Positions 55,501-64,000 of a stretch of 64,000 nucleotides of DNA are shown in pieces; position 1 is the first letter of the stretch; every line of letters begins with the position of its first letter. The translations under genes and the position numbers were made by a program. The notes under the pieces are model-generated. The model saw nothing but the letters and a program-made list of their open reading frames with translations, ran no database searches and had not been told where the DNA came from. This stretch comes from Cepaea nemoralis (taxonomy: Eukaryota > Mollusca > Gastropoda > Stylommatophora > Helicidae), in NCBI GenBank assembly GCA_014155875.1, contig JACEFZ010017830.1, positions 1-64,000 on the forward strand, read 5' to 3'.

Positions 55501-55534
55501 AAAAAAAACAACAACAACATATGGAGCGAACAAC

Positions 55535-55625
55535 CAACAATCCGAATGTCGTAGCCTGGAATCGAACCCACAACCTTCTGAGCGCGTAAAGGGAGAGTAA
55601 CCCTTGTTTGTCACGGAGACTCGAT
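55535..55625 (-). mobile_element. SINE-E head fragment
   Basis: 'gtcgtagcctggaatcgaac' + 'ccacaaccttctgagcgcg' and 'cacggagactcg' are the reversed tRNA-like end of SINE-E; the 3' half is absent. Confidence 0.65.
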
Positions 55626-56145
55626 TTTTCACAAAAATTTCATAGTAATCTTTCACAGTAATCTTTCACAGTAATTTTTCACTGTAAACTTTCACAGTAA
55701 TCTTTCACTGTAATCTTTCACAGTAATCTTTCACATTAATCTTTCACTGTAATCTTTCACAGTAATCTTTCACAGTAATCTTTCACAGCAATATTTCACG
55801 ATAATCTTTCACAGTAATCTTTCACAGTAATCTTCCACTCTAATATGTCACAGTAATCTTCCACTCTAATATGTCACAGTAATCTTTCACGGTAATCTTT
55901 CACTGTAATATTTCACAGTAATCTTTCACAGTAATTTTTCACGGTAATCTTTCATAGTAATATTTCACTGTAATCTTTCACGGTAATCTTTCACGGTAAT
56001 TTTTCACAGTAATATTTCGCTGTAATCTTTCACGGCAATATTTCTCAGTAATCTTTCACGGTAATATTTCACAGTAATCTTTCACGGTAATATTTCACAG
56101 TAATCTTTCACGGTAATATTTCACAGTAATCTTTCACGGTAAAAA
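55626..56145. repeat. 13 bp minisatellite, about 38 units
   Basis: The unit AGTAATCTTTCAC has point variants (GGTAA, TGTAA, ATATTTC). Toward the right end a two-unit 26-base repeat ('ggtaatatttcacagtaatc' + 'tttcac') is regular. Confidence 0.96.
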
Positions 56146-56169
56146 ACAGGAATAATATACACGCATGCG

Positions 56170-56413
56170 GAGGTAAGCATAACCGAATGGATAAGGGCGT
56201 TCACTTTTAAACATCATTGTGCTGGTGACGAGGTATCGGGTTCAACCACTACACTGGTCAGTTGGACTAAAATGTTGACCACTCGTCATTGTTTTGGGGG
56301 AGTAAATTACAAGTACCACTAAAATCTGAGTGGGTTCGCCTGATGGCGAGGGACACTGGTAATACATAATTCTAGTCCTCAGGCAAGAATATCAGTCCAA
56401 GTGTACTTAAAGT
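56170..56413 (+). mobile_element. SINE-A, 3' end replaced by MITE
   Basis: 'gaggtaagcataaccgaatg' head, 'atcgggttcaaccactacac', 'gggttcgcctgatggcgagg'. At 'cttaaagta' the SINE stops and the MITE begins. Confidence 0.88.
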
Positions 56414-56551
56414 ATAGGGTGTATTTTTAATGATTGTACAGTGTTGGAAAATATTGCCAGTCAAAATTTTGTATTTCACCCTTTGCAAAGTTCATGCAAC
56501 ATAATAGGCAAATACAAAACTTGGACTGTCAATATTTTCAAACACTACACA
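56414..56551. mobile_element. Tc1/mariner-like MITE, second copy, right end lost
   Basis: TAGGGTGTATTTTTAATGAT, 'agtgttggaaaatattgcc', then 'gcaaatacaaaacttggact' and 'caatattttcaaacactac' match the MITE at 23.74 kb. It stops before the outer ~20 bases of the right repeat. Confidence 0.85.
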
Positions 56552-56750
56552 GATGGAAGAACAAAAAACACACGCATGCATCCTTCGCCCGTCCTTTATC
56601 GAGGCCCATAGGGGATGCAAAGTGTAACGGAGCAGGGACTGGCCTAGCACTTGGCAAGAGGCGACCAAGGACAGTTGGTGTAAGACTCGTTATTGCATCC
56701 CACAGAACAGGTCAGCTGCAACATCCATCCAATCTTTAACACGTCTATAG

Positions 56751-57162
56751 CAGTGGTTCTCAACCGGTGGGGAATCACCATACCCCCGGGGTGTGGGGGG
56801 GGGGGGGATTTTAGAGTTTCCGGAGGGGGGAGGGGGAGAATTAAAACCACAGGTTGGCAAACTCAAAATGGCTTCAGGCACAATATCCTGGTTTTCTATT
56901 GAGCGTTTTGTTTTATGAAGCACACTTTTCTGGCATTCTGGTGTCGGGTATTAAGTGACATTTCTTTGACGTTTTAACTGTTTGTTATTGCAATATGATT
57001 AATTTGGTGTGTTAATATTGTGAATATAAAAAGATACACCTTTTGAGGCTGGCAATTTTAGAAAGGGGCGAATTCTTCTTCTTTCGTTCGCTTTAAATTG
57101 GGGAATGACATTCTGACATATGGTGAAAGGGTGCATGGGCCAAAAAAGGTTGAGAACCACTG
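56751..57162 (+). mobile_element. hAT-type MITE, 412 bp
   Basis: CAGTGGTTCTCAACC ends; the flanking octamers GTCTATAG and GTCTAGAG agree at 7 of 8 bases. Internal sequence differs from the 27.5 and 60.1 kb copies in the middle ('gcacacttttctggcattct') but shares both ends and 'gcatgggccaaaaaaggtt'. Confidence 0.9.
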
Positions 57163-57244
57163 GTCTAGAGGGCTTGGCGAGTGTTGGCTGAGGGCTTGTA
57201 CTCCACTGGGAGACGAAAGACAGAAGCGGAAGAAGATGCATACA

Positions 57245-57480
57245 CTTCTGAGAGCCGCGGTGGGGCAGTAACTAGCACGCGTGTCTGCTATCCAGGCAGT
57301 CATGTGTTTGAATCCCCATGGCAATAAGGTATTCTATAAAATAGACCAGTACTCTCAGGTCTACCAGTGTACCAGGAAATGTTCTGGAAGTGAAGGCGGT
57401 CAATGTTACAGTTACGACATAATCCATCGAGTGCCTATTGGTATATACAAACATGAGGCTAACGAGTTCGTTCCACACGC
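57245..57480 (+). mobile_element. SINE-D, full copy
   Basis: 'agagccgcggtggggcagta' head, GTTTGAATCCCC box B, 'tgtaccaggaaatgttctgg', 'gtgaaggcggtcaatgttac', 'gagtgcctattggtatatac'. Confidence 0.85.
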
Positions 57481-57720
57481 CTGTCAGTTGAACTGAAATG
57501 TTGACTTATCATTCTGAAATCGATGGCAAACTACTGAAAATAGAACTGTCTAGTTAATCACAGAAAAGCAGTAGAGGCTGGGGTTGATTGCAACCTCTTG
57601 CAAAGAACGCGTAATTGTTGCGTCAAATACCCAATATGTCTAAAGGAATGAAACTTTACTTTACTTTACTTTACTTTACTATACTATACTGTACTTTACT
57701 TTACTTTACTTTACTTTAAG
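57481..57720 (+). mobile_element. SINE-A scrap, SINE-B tail and (TTTAC)n
   Basis: 'cctgtcagttgaactgaaat' is a scrap of SINE-A. 'gatggcaaactactgaaaat' to 'gttgattgcaacctcttgca' is a SINE-B tail. (TTTAC)n fills 57655-57717. Confidence 0.75.
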
Positions 57721-57934
57721 CATACACTTCATGTCATGAATAAGACAAACGAATAATTAAACGAATTTCAATTAAACAGAATGAATGAAACAATAAATAA
57801 TCAGACCGATTACGGAAAACGCTGATATGAACGAAATTAGAATATTAAGATTTCGGAAAGAAAGTACTCATAGTATTACTCGGGAAAGATTCGTATATAT
57901 CATCGCATGAATTATGAAATGCGTACTTGTAATT

Positions 57935-58140
57935 ATTCAAACAGATCAGAAAAAAAGATGTGTAGACTGAATGGAACCAGAAGAAAACACCGACCATGTA
58001 ACTGATAGGGTAGACAGAGGGAATAACAGAGTCCATGGGAATCTCGATACATGAAGCCCATAAACGGTCACTCTCCTGTTGGTTATGCTGCATCTCGACC
58101 TCCTCAAGGTACAACAATAACAAGATGAGATGAGAAGAGG
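57935..58140 (+). mobile_element. LINE tail, sister of 47.9 kb copy
   Basis: 'agactgaatggaaccagaag', 'gagtccatgggaatctcgat', 'acatgaagcccataaacggt' and 'acaagatgagatgagaag' match 47985-48140 on the plus strand. Frameshifted. The surrounding 57721-58490 is otherwise unique and AT-rich. Confidence 0.75.
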
Positions 58141-58489
58141 GTGAAACAGTAAATTCTGACATTGTGCAGAAGCAATTGCGTCAAGTTAAAGCGGTAAACA
58201 CAAAATCAACCGCGTATGTTTTTTTTTCACCAGGACTTTTTAATGCATGCTATGAAATGATGACTACAACAGCAATCGAATGATGCCAATGCTGCGTTTA
58301 AATGATTGAAGAACGCAATATAATTTACAGATAACCAGGCTATAAAAGGAGAGACATAACATTTCCACCAGAAATTATGAAACAAAATAAATATAACAAC
58401 TAGAAAACTAGAATATACGAGTATGATATATAAACCAATGCAGAGAAGACGAAAGAAATGACAAAAACTGGAACTCTTCAGTCATTGTT

Positions 58490-58735
58490 AACACACGGTT
58501 TACAAACTACCAGCAAAATATGTATTTTGTTAAAACAGATTTGACAAACTACCAGTAGAATTAGAATCCAGTAGAATTTTATTAACACAAGTTTTATAAA
58601 CTACCATTTAAATATGTATGTTGTTGAAACAGGTTTCACAAATAAGTATTTGGTTAAACCAAGTTTAAACAACTACCATTTAAATGTGTATCTTGTTGAA
58701 ACAAGTTTCACAACTTTCATTTCGACACGTTTATT
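58490..58735. repeat. ~60 bp imperfect tandem repeat, four units
   Basis: 'ttgttgaaacaggtttcaca' and 'aactaccatttaaatatgta' alternate over four diverged units. Confidence 0.85.
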
Positions 58736-58861
58736 TACACTAGTGTCAATAAGAAGCAGATTTTCTCAGTATGATGGAAATCTTCGAAATGTCACCCCTT
58801 AAATATTTTCTTCGTATCGAAAGACCGCTCCTTAAAGATTTTTAATTATTGAATGGTGAAA

Positions 58862-59065
58862 ATGGCCGGTCTCTATGGTCCAGGCTTTACACGACATTCT
58901 CCGTAATCCTGTATACTCTCGTAAGCAACGTGACGTGAGCGAGAATTGGTAGCGGTTCTCTCCGCGTCGGTAACTTACGGAGTATGTGAGTCGGTCGCTC
59001 AGAAAGCAAAGGCAAGCTACTAAGCATAATCTTGCCAAGAAATCAACAATCAGCTGGAAAAAAAA
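58862..59065 (+). mobile_element. SINE-B, long-head subfamily
   Basis: 'ggccggtctctatggtccag', 'gtgagcgagaattggtagcg', 'gtcggtcgctcagaaagcaa', 'cataatcttgccaagaaatc'. It stops at 'cagctgg' plus an A run, so the last 50 bases are missing. Confidence 0.85.
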
Positions 59066-59249
59066 AAGATGAACATGTGTATTTTGATTTCGCTCCTTAT
59101 TCCACCCGCCGCCTCTCTGTATTAATGCACGGCACGGCCTTGTCAAGAAGTTTAACGCGTTTGCCCTTAAACTCTCTGCTGAAGACGACGTCCTGGGTTC
59201 AATTCACACAGCGGTAAAATGTTGGACTTAAATGTTGACTTCTAGTATA

Positions 59250-59475
59250 GAAAGCAATGACAATCTCAACAGTTAGTTGCATGCCATTTACCTGTCGTTG
59301 CAATCAATCCCAGCATTTGTTGGTCGTTAGTGATTTACTAATCAAGTGTAGCTCAGTAGGTTGCCATTGCTTTTTGAACAGCCGACGACTCATATCAACG
59401 AAATCAACTCAAAGCGACCTGCTTCCAAATCTTCTCCCGGCTGTGTTCTAACTCACGGATTGGTATGTGGAGGAA
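59250..59475 (-). mobile_element. SINE-B, reversed
   Basis: 'cagttagttgcatgccattt', 'gcaatcaatcccagcatttg', 'cagtaggttgccattgcttt', 'ctgtgttctaactcacggat'. Confidence 0.87.
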
Positions 59476-59585
59476 AAGTAAAACTGTGCGTTTCACTATC
59501 CCCAAAGCTACAGATGCCGTTTTACTGGGGAACTACTGAACGTAAAGTCGTCTATTAAATTCGAACCTCAAAAAAGGCTAGGTTT

Positions 59586-59972
59586 TTGAACCCAAGCGTA
59601 GTCCATATATGTGTTACTACTTCCAATGCACTGGCTGTTTTTACGTGAAAATTAGCTTTCTCTATTACCAGTGTCCCTCGCTATCAGGTGAACCAGCTGC
59701 GATTTCGTAGGTAATTGTAATTTATGTCCCTAAGTCCAAGACGGAAAGTCAAGGTTTGATACAGCTGACCGGTGTAGGGGTTGAACTCGCCACCTCGGCA
59801 TCAGCACACCGGATATTTAAGAGCAAAAGCTCTTATCCATTCGGCTATGCTGACCTCTATTGTCATTACTCAACAGATGAGAACAAAATAATGAACGTCT
59901 TAATATGATTTTTTTCTGCGCTTTGAACTCAGGCGTAGTCCATACACACTATTTATAGTAGTGATGGACAAA
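59586..59972 (-). mobile_element. SINE-A full copy plus a 3' scrap of another
   Basis: Full reversed copy at 59586-59858 ('gaacccaagcgtagtccata' to 'catcagcacaccggatattt' and 'cattcggctatgctgacc'). A second reversed scrap lies at 59919-59972 ('gctttgaactcaggcgtagt'). Confidence 0.9.
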
Positions 59973-60098
59973 ATGATGTTATGAGACTTGTATTAGTCCC
60001 TGCGGTTGTTGGGCCCAAGTTGAGGCGTGTTTAACTCATGGTTAAATACCACCATGTGTGCAACACACCAAGAATGAGGTCCTCAAACGTCTCTAGAA

Positions 60099-60497
60099 CA
60101 GTGGTTCTCAACCGGTGGGGAATTCCCCCCCCCCCCCAGGGTTTCCAGGGGGGGGGGATGAAGATTATTTCTAGACTGCGTGAATATAAGAACCGATTAC
60201 TTGATGTTGTTTTTCCCTTCATACTTTACAGTTCTGTACGTATTACCCTTCTGAAATTCATTTTATAATGTAAGTAGATCCGCAAATCACGTTTTATGTA
60301 GATGTCTAGACTTGTTTTAGTATGTGCTATTAAATTTAGCTTCAATTATTACGTATACTGTGTAGGGGCAGGGGGAAATTTTTAGGGAGGAAATATGAAA
60401 GAGGGGAATGACGTTCTAAAAATATGGTGAGGGGGGGAATGACGTCCTAAAAATATGGTGAAGGGGGGCACGGGCCAAAAAAGGTTGAGAACCACTG
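60099..60497 (+). mobile_element. hAT-type MITE, 399 bp, exact 8 bp duplication
   Basis: CAGTGGTTCTCAACC at both ends, inverted. CTCTAGAA flanks it at 60091-60098 and 60498-60505. TCTAGA at the centre of the target is the known preference of several hAT transposases. A 30-base internal unit ('gggaatgacgttctaaaaat') is tandemly duplicated at 60405-60465. This is the cleanest copy in the window. Confidence 0.95.
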
Positions 60498-60505
60498 CTC
60501 TAGAA

Positions 60506-60855
60506 AGTTAAAGCTAGGAAGGAACCTTGTCCAAGTTCTTTAGTGAACCGGAACTCAATAGATGCGAAAGCCCATGTGTTATCGGTCCCAGATGGAAAGT
60601 AAAGAAGGGGAACAATGTAACCTACCATGCATGTCGTAAGAGGAGACTAAGGACAGTTGATGTAAGACTAACAAACCTAGCCCGGTAGGAAACATCTGCA
60701 AAATTCAGTCTACGTTGAGGTTGATGTGAGCTGGTTGGCAGTCTAATCTCCATTGAGAGATTGATGGTATGTGAATAGACGACAAGTCCAGTCAGTTCAT
60801 CATATTTGGTGACTAGTGCAATGCTCCTTACTGCACATAACAATCATAACTAATA
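60506..60855. other. No gene seen; short interspersed motif
   Basis: Contains 'taacctaccatgcatgtcgt' + 'aagaggagactaaggacag' (60618-60657), related to motifs at 10.14 and 56.63 kb. The rest is unique. Confidence 0.45.
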
Positions 60856-60859
60856 ATTA

Positions 60860-61345
60860 AACTAAACATACTTCACATCCCTAAACCTAGGATGGACTTT
60901 AAAAAAAATAAACAAGCTTTGGAACAATCTTCAACAACACATCAAAGACACCACCAAGTCCTATACATACAATCGCAACCATTTTGAACACTATGCCAGT
61001 ACGGACTACATGACCCCTTAAAAACAAACATAATAATAATAATTACCTCGAATGACAATTAGTATAATAACCATTCTCCTAACAGTGGTAAGTTACATCT
61101 GCCATAGCTAATTAAAATTACCATGTCCAGAATTTGTTTTAGTAAGACATGTATTATTGGTTATTGCACTTTTTCATGCGTTTATAATGCATGTTGCTTC
61201 TGTTGTTGACGTTGTTGTGTAAGATTAATTTCATACGTGATATATGAATGAAATAATATGTGAGAGCAGAGACATAAGAAGGGCAGATTGTCAGACGGGC
61301 CTGCGTGCCCAATTCTTAACTCTTGGGAAAATAAAGTTCATTCGT
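60860..61345 (+). mobile_element. LINE 3' end: ORF2 close and 3' region
   Basis: The plus-strand frame near 60909-61015 reads KLWNNLQQHIKDTTKSYTYN and then HFEHYASTDYM, like the 'hWNxLPxxhRxxxShxxFKxxLxxxL' end of CR1/Jockey-type LINEs. After about 230 AT-rich bases comes 'cagacgggcctgcgtgccca' and 'aaaataaagttcattcgttc', the same terminal motif as at 18.55 and 63.17 kb. A poly-C run (61349-61372) follows. Confidence 0.7.
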
Positions 61346-61637
61346 TCGTTCTCTCCCCCCCCCCCCCCCCCCCCACCTTTCCAATTCCAATTCCAACTCT
61401 TGAGATGAATAGCCCCGTTCACCCATCGACTATATCGATTTCGTTGTATTTGGGACATTTATGGTGTATCTAATACTTCTTCTTTCGTAAATATAGATGT
61501 GTATACAGTATCTCCTTCCTTGAAAAAGTTCGTTTGTTCGTTCAGGCCCCAGACATTTAAATCCCTAGCGGCTGGGCTTTTATGTCCCAGAAAACATGTA
61601 CGCTTTAATCGTGAAACGTTTCTGGACACTGTCTAAC

Positions 61638-61790
61638 TAGGGAGCTGAGGTACCACAGTGGCAATCACGCTTGTCTGCTGGCCCGGTGATCATATGTTCG
61701 AATCTTCACAGAGTCAAAAATAAAATAAAAATGTGTGTAGACACCAAGATCGAATCAGTTTAACCCGGGAAGGTTAACCCGGTCAACAAA
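61638..61790 (+). mobile_element. SINE-D head part
   Basis: 'ctgaggtaccacagtggcaa', 'gcttgtctgctggcccggtg', GTTCGAATCTTC. The body ends after 'cagtttaacccgg'. Confidence 0.65.
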
Positions 61791-61919
61791 TGCCCGCAGA
61801 AGTCGGATGTGTCGGCCTAACGGCGCAAGAACGCAGCTCTGCTGTAAACAGGCACAACGGAATTACATCCGGAAAAAAAACTCCGGATGAACGAAGAAGA
61901 AGAAGAAGAAGAATCAGTT

Positions 61920-62178
61920 TAATAGTTAAAGTTAGTTGCATATCCTTTACAGGACGTTTGCAGTCAACACCAGCATACTTTGCTGTTGCTGATGTCTTGG
62001 CAAGTTTACGTTCAGTAGTTTGCCATTGCTTTCTGAACGACTGGCACCCATACCATTTCATTAAAAAAAAAATAAGCGCAATGCGGTCTGCTGCCAAATC
62101 GCGAGCAGCTGTGTTTCAAAGGCGGGTATGCGGGATTACGAACCGCGACTGTAACACCTTCACTACATAGACCGGCCA
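61920..62178 (-). mobile_element. SINE-B, full reversed copy
   Basis: 'agttagttgcatatccttta' to 'cgggattacgaaccgcgact' and the head 'cactacatagaccggcc'. One of the best preserved, a good reference for the family. Confidence 0.92.
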
Positions 62179-62179
62179 A

Positions 62180-62300
62180 TTTAATATAGGTACCAGAAAT
62201 TCTATTGGGAAGTAAAGACAGCTGACGTGATATTGATCATATCTTCTATAGATTGCCCATTGTTCGAGAACAATATAAAACTAGCACCTTGTAATCAATA
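62180..62300 (+). mobile_element. SINE-D tail
   Basis: 'aggtaccagaaattctattg' + 'ggaagtaaagacagctgacg', 'gattgcccattgttcg'. Head missing; joined to the SINE-B head. Confidence 0.6.
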
Positions 62301-62405
62301 CACCCCCAGTCGTATACAAGAGGTCCTATACTTTATACTTAGCGACAGAAACACGAGATTATTGATGAGCCAGTTTTTCGTCGATGTTTAGATATTGAGG
62401 GTTTG

Positions 62406-62463
<58 letters not shown>

Positions 62464-62560
62464 GTGCCATGCCGGTAAGCGTGGGCGGTCATGTCTCGCT
62501 ACCTCACTTGATCACTAGTCGTCGTGGATCAGCTCAGCGTTCTTTGTCTCGACCATGTGA
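62406..62560 (-). mobile_element. LINE extreme 3' end with (CAT)n
   Basis: (CAT)n at 62407-62463 is followed by 'gtgccatgccggtaagcgtg' + 'ggcggtcatgtctcgct' and 'gtcgtggatcagctcagcgt', the reversed end of the 47.2 kb LINE. Only about 30 codons remain. Confidence 0.75.
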
Positions 62561-62792
62561 GGGTTTGTTTGTAGGGTGTCTCATTTTCCGATCGGAATGT
62601 GACCAGACAGTTGGTTACAAATTGCACAGAAATCGCTCGGGATCAACTGTGCATCCTTCAGATTTATAATTTGCATTGGCCTGTAAATGGGTCCTTTGCT
62701 ATTTACTACATACTAAGACTGCCATACACAAATACGCCTCGAGTTGTCCTTGGCTTTTACATTATTATGGAAAGATAATTGGGTTGCGAAAA

Positions 62793-63022
62793 CCAGAGGA
62801 TGGACTTCATTACACCGGGTTCTATCCTATATGGCGTGGTCTCTTTCCGTAGGGCGGCTACCGAATGAGGCGCACAAAGCACGAACTCTGTAGCTCTAGC
62901 TACGACCCCTAGGAATATCAGAGAAATTTGCATTCGTGAACTGAATGACGTAGTCCGAAATCGAACCCAAAACCTCCGGAGCGCAAGGCAGACGGCGTAA
63001 TCACTAGGCCGCGGAGGCTCCC
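62793..63022 (-). mobile_element. SINE-E, full copy
   Basis: 'gatggacttcattacaccgg', 'ctctttccgtagggcggcta', 'gtagtccgaaatcgaaccca', 'ggagcgcaaggcagacggcg', 'ccgcggaggctccc'. It matches the 5.3 kb copy over its whole length; no clear target duplication. Confidence 0.9.
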
Positions 63023-63123
63023 AACCTTGGCCTAAAGTAATGACGGATACTCGAAGCCTAGATACGTTTCTGTCAGGCTGTTAGAGAGCCTAACAGGAGA
63101 AACGACAAGTAGGAATTATCAAA

Positions 63124-63660
63124 TCAAAATCAAATCAAATCAACTTTATTAGGGTCACAAATTGGGCGCGCAGGCCCGTCTTACATTCGGCCCTTCCAAT
63201 CACTCGTCTTTCGTTCATCAAGAGCATTATACATTTACATAGGAAGAAAAATAAACATTGTGAAATGAATGTTGTAAATATAAACAAGGCAAATTATAAT
63301 TAGCATGTTATGAGGCCCATCTCCCACCTATCCATACATCACCCCACCCACACAACACCCGCACACACGCGCACCAAGGGACACATACACACCCCCACCT
63401 ACCCACACACACGCACACCAAGGGACACATACATACCCCACCAACCGACCCATCCCCCTCCCGCACATCCCCCACCCACACACACTGCCCTCACCTGATC
63501 CCCCAACCAAAATACACTCGCCACCCACAAACATCCCCCCACCAACCCACACATCCCACGCTCATCCACATACATATCCTAACCCACACATCCTCTCCCC
63601 ACCCACACCTCAAACCACCCATCCCCCAGCCACATCTCCACCGACAACATATTCCCCACC
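63124..63660 (-). mobile_element. LINE 3' region, reversed, with C-rich minisatellite
   Basis: Reversed: G-rich GATGTGTGGGTTGGTGGGG-type repeats (63310-63660), then 'acattcatttcacaatg', 'cctatgtaaatgtataatgc', 'gagtgattggaagggccgaa', 'acgggcctgcgcgcccaatt', 'aataaagttgatttgattt'. Same order as at 17.2-18.6 kb. Confidence 0.78.
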
Positions 63661-63699
63661 CATGCACACACCACAGAGCTATATTTGAATTGTTCATTT

Positions 63700-63706
63700 G
63701 ATTGTA

Positions 63707-63777
<71 letters not shown>

Positions 63778-64000
63778 AGTGCCATGTCGGCTGGCGTGGG
63801 CGTTCATGACTCCACAGATCTCGGTCTTTGGTTTCCTGGATAAACTCCGCTGTTGAGATTCCTCCATGCCACCGTCTCAATCCATTCAGCATCATTTCTC
63901 TTGGTTTGCCTCTGCCTCCCTTCTCCTCGATCTTTCCGGTTCTCCAATGCCTCTATTCTCACCACATGTCCCCAAAAATAAATATGTTTGCCTCTTTTTT
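63700..64000 (-). mobile_element. LINE C-terminal tail with (GAT)n, cut by window end
   Basis: The minus strand reads AEWIETVAWRNLNSG and then ETKDRDLWSHERPRQPTWH, then (GAT)n of about 23 units (63708-63777). The 5' side includes a CFGDMW-like start and continues beyond 64000. It is related to the array at 1-194. Confidence 0.7.

Overview
The window is eukaryotic nuclear DNA: an AT-leaning, extremely repeat-dense, mostly non-coding stretch of an invertebrate genome. tRNA-derived SINEs, tails of several non-LTR retrotransposon (LINE) families, hAT and Tc1/mariner MITEs, minisatellites and very long microsatellites together point to a lophotrochozoan, most likely a gastropod mollusc (inference, not proven). 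No bacterial gene, rRNA, CRISPR array or intact tRNA gene was seen.

The only host gene I can support is a T-box transcription factor of the Tbx1/10 (org-1) group on the minus strand. One exon (38498 to 38141) holds an acidic N-terminal part and the start of the T-box. The next (1720 to 1579) continues the T-box from RMFPTFQV to SWVVAGK. The two exons join in matching phase and have GT/AG splice sites. They are separated by a 36.4 kb intron, so most of the window is one intron that has been colonised by mobile elements. The rest of the T-box lies beyond the left edge; any upstream exon or promoter would lie right of 38.5 kb, and I could not identify it.

Region by region: 1-3 kb has a LINE-derived minisatellite, SINEs, the second T-box exon and a six-copy ~195 bp tandem repeat. 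3-13 kb has a diverged duplication, microsatellites, 31 bp and 30 bp minisatellites and a hAT MITE sitting at the edge of the 30 bp array. 13-19 kb is dominated by CTGT/ACAG/GATA-type microsatellites and a G-rich minisatellite that forms part of a LINE 3' region. 19-34 kb has LINE tails (one with RNase H), mariner remnants, MITEs, SINEs and two clusters of GATA motifs. 34.9-36.9 kb is a ~73/76 bp satellite of about 27 units that appears to have been amplified from a piece of LINE reverse transcriptase. 38.5-64 kb is a mosaic of six SINE families (called A to F here), LINE tails, two more hAT MITEs, a 132 bp foldback MITE with a telomere-like core, and more arrays.

The elements interact. SINEs are broken by MITEs. 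Microsatellites grow from SINE interiors and from LINE 3' tails. Three minisatellites are traceable to a LINE coding region, a LINE 3' region or a SINE tail. SINE family labels are local to this report; boundaries are read by eye and are good to roughly 10-20 bases unless a target-site duplication is cited.
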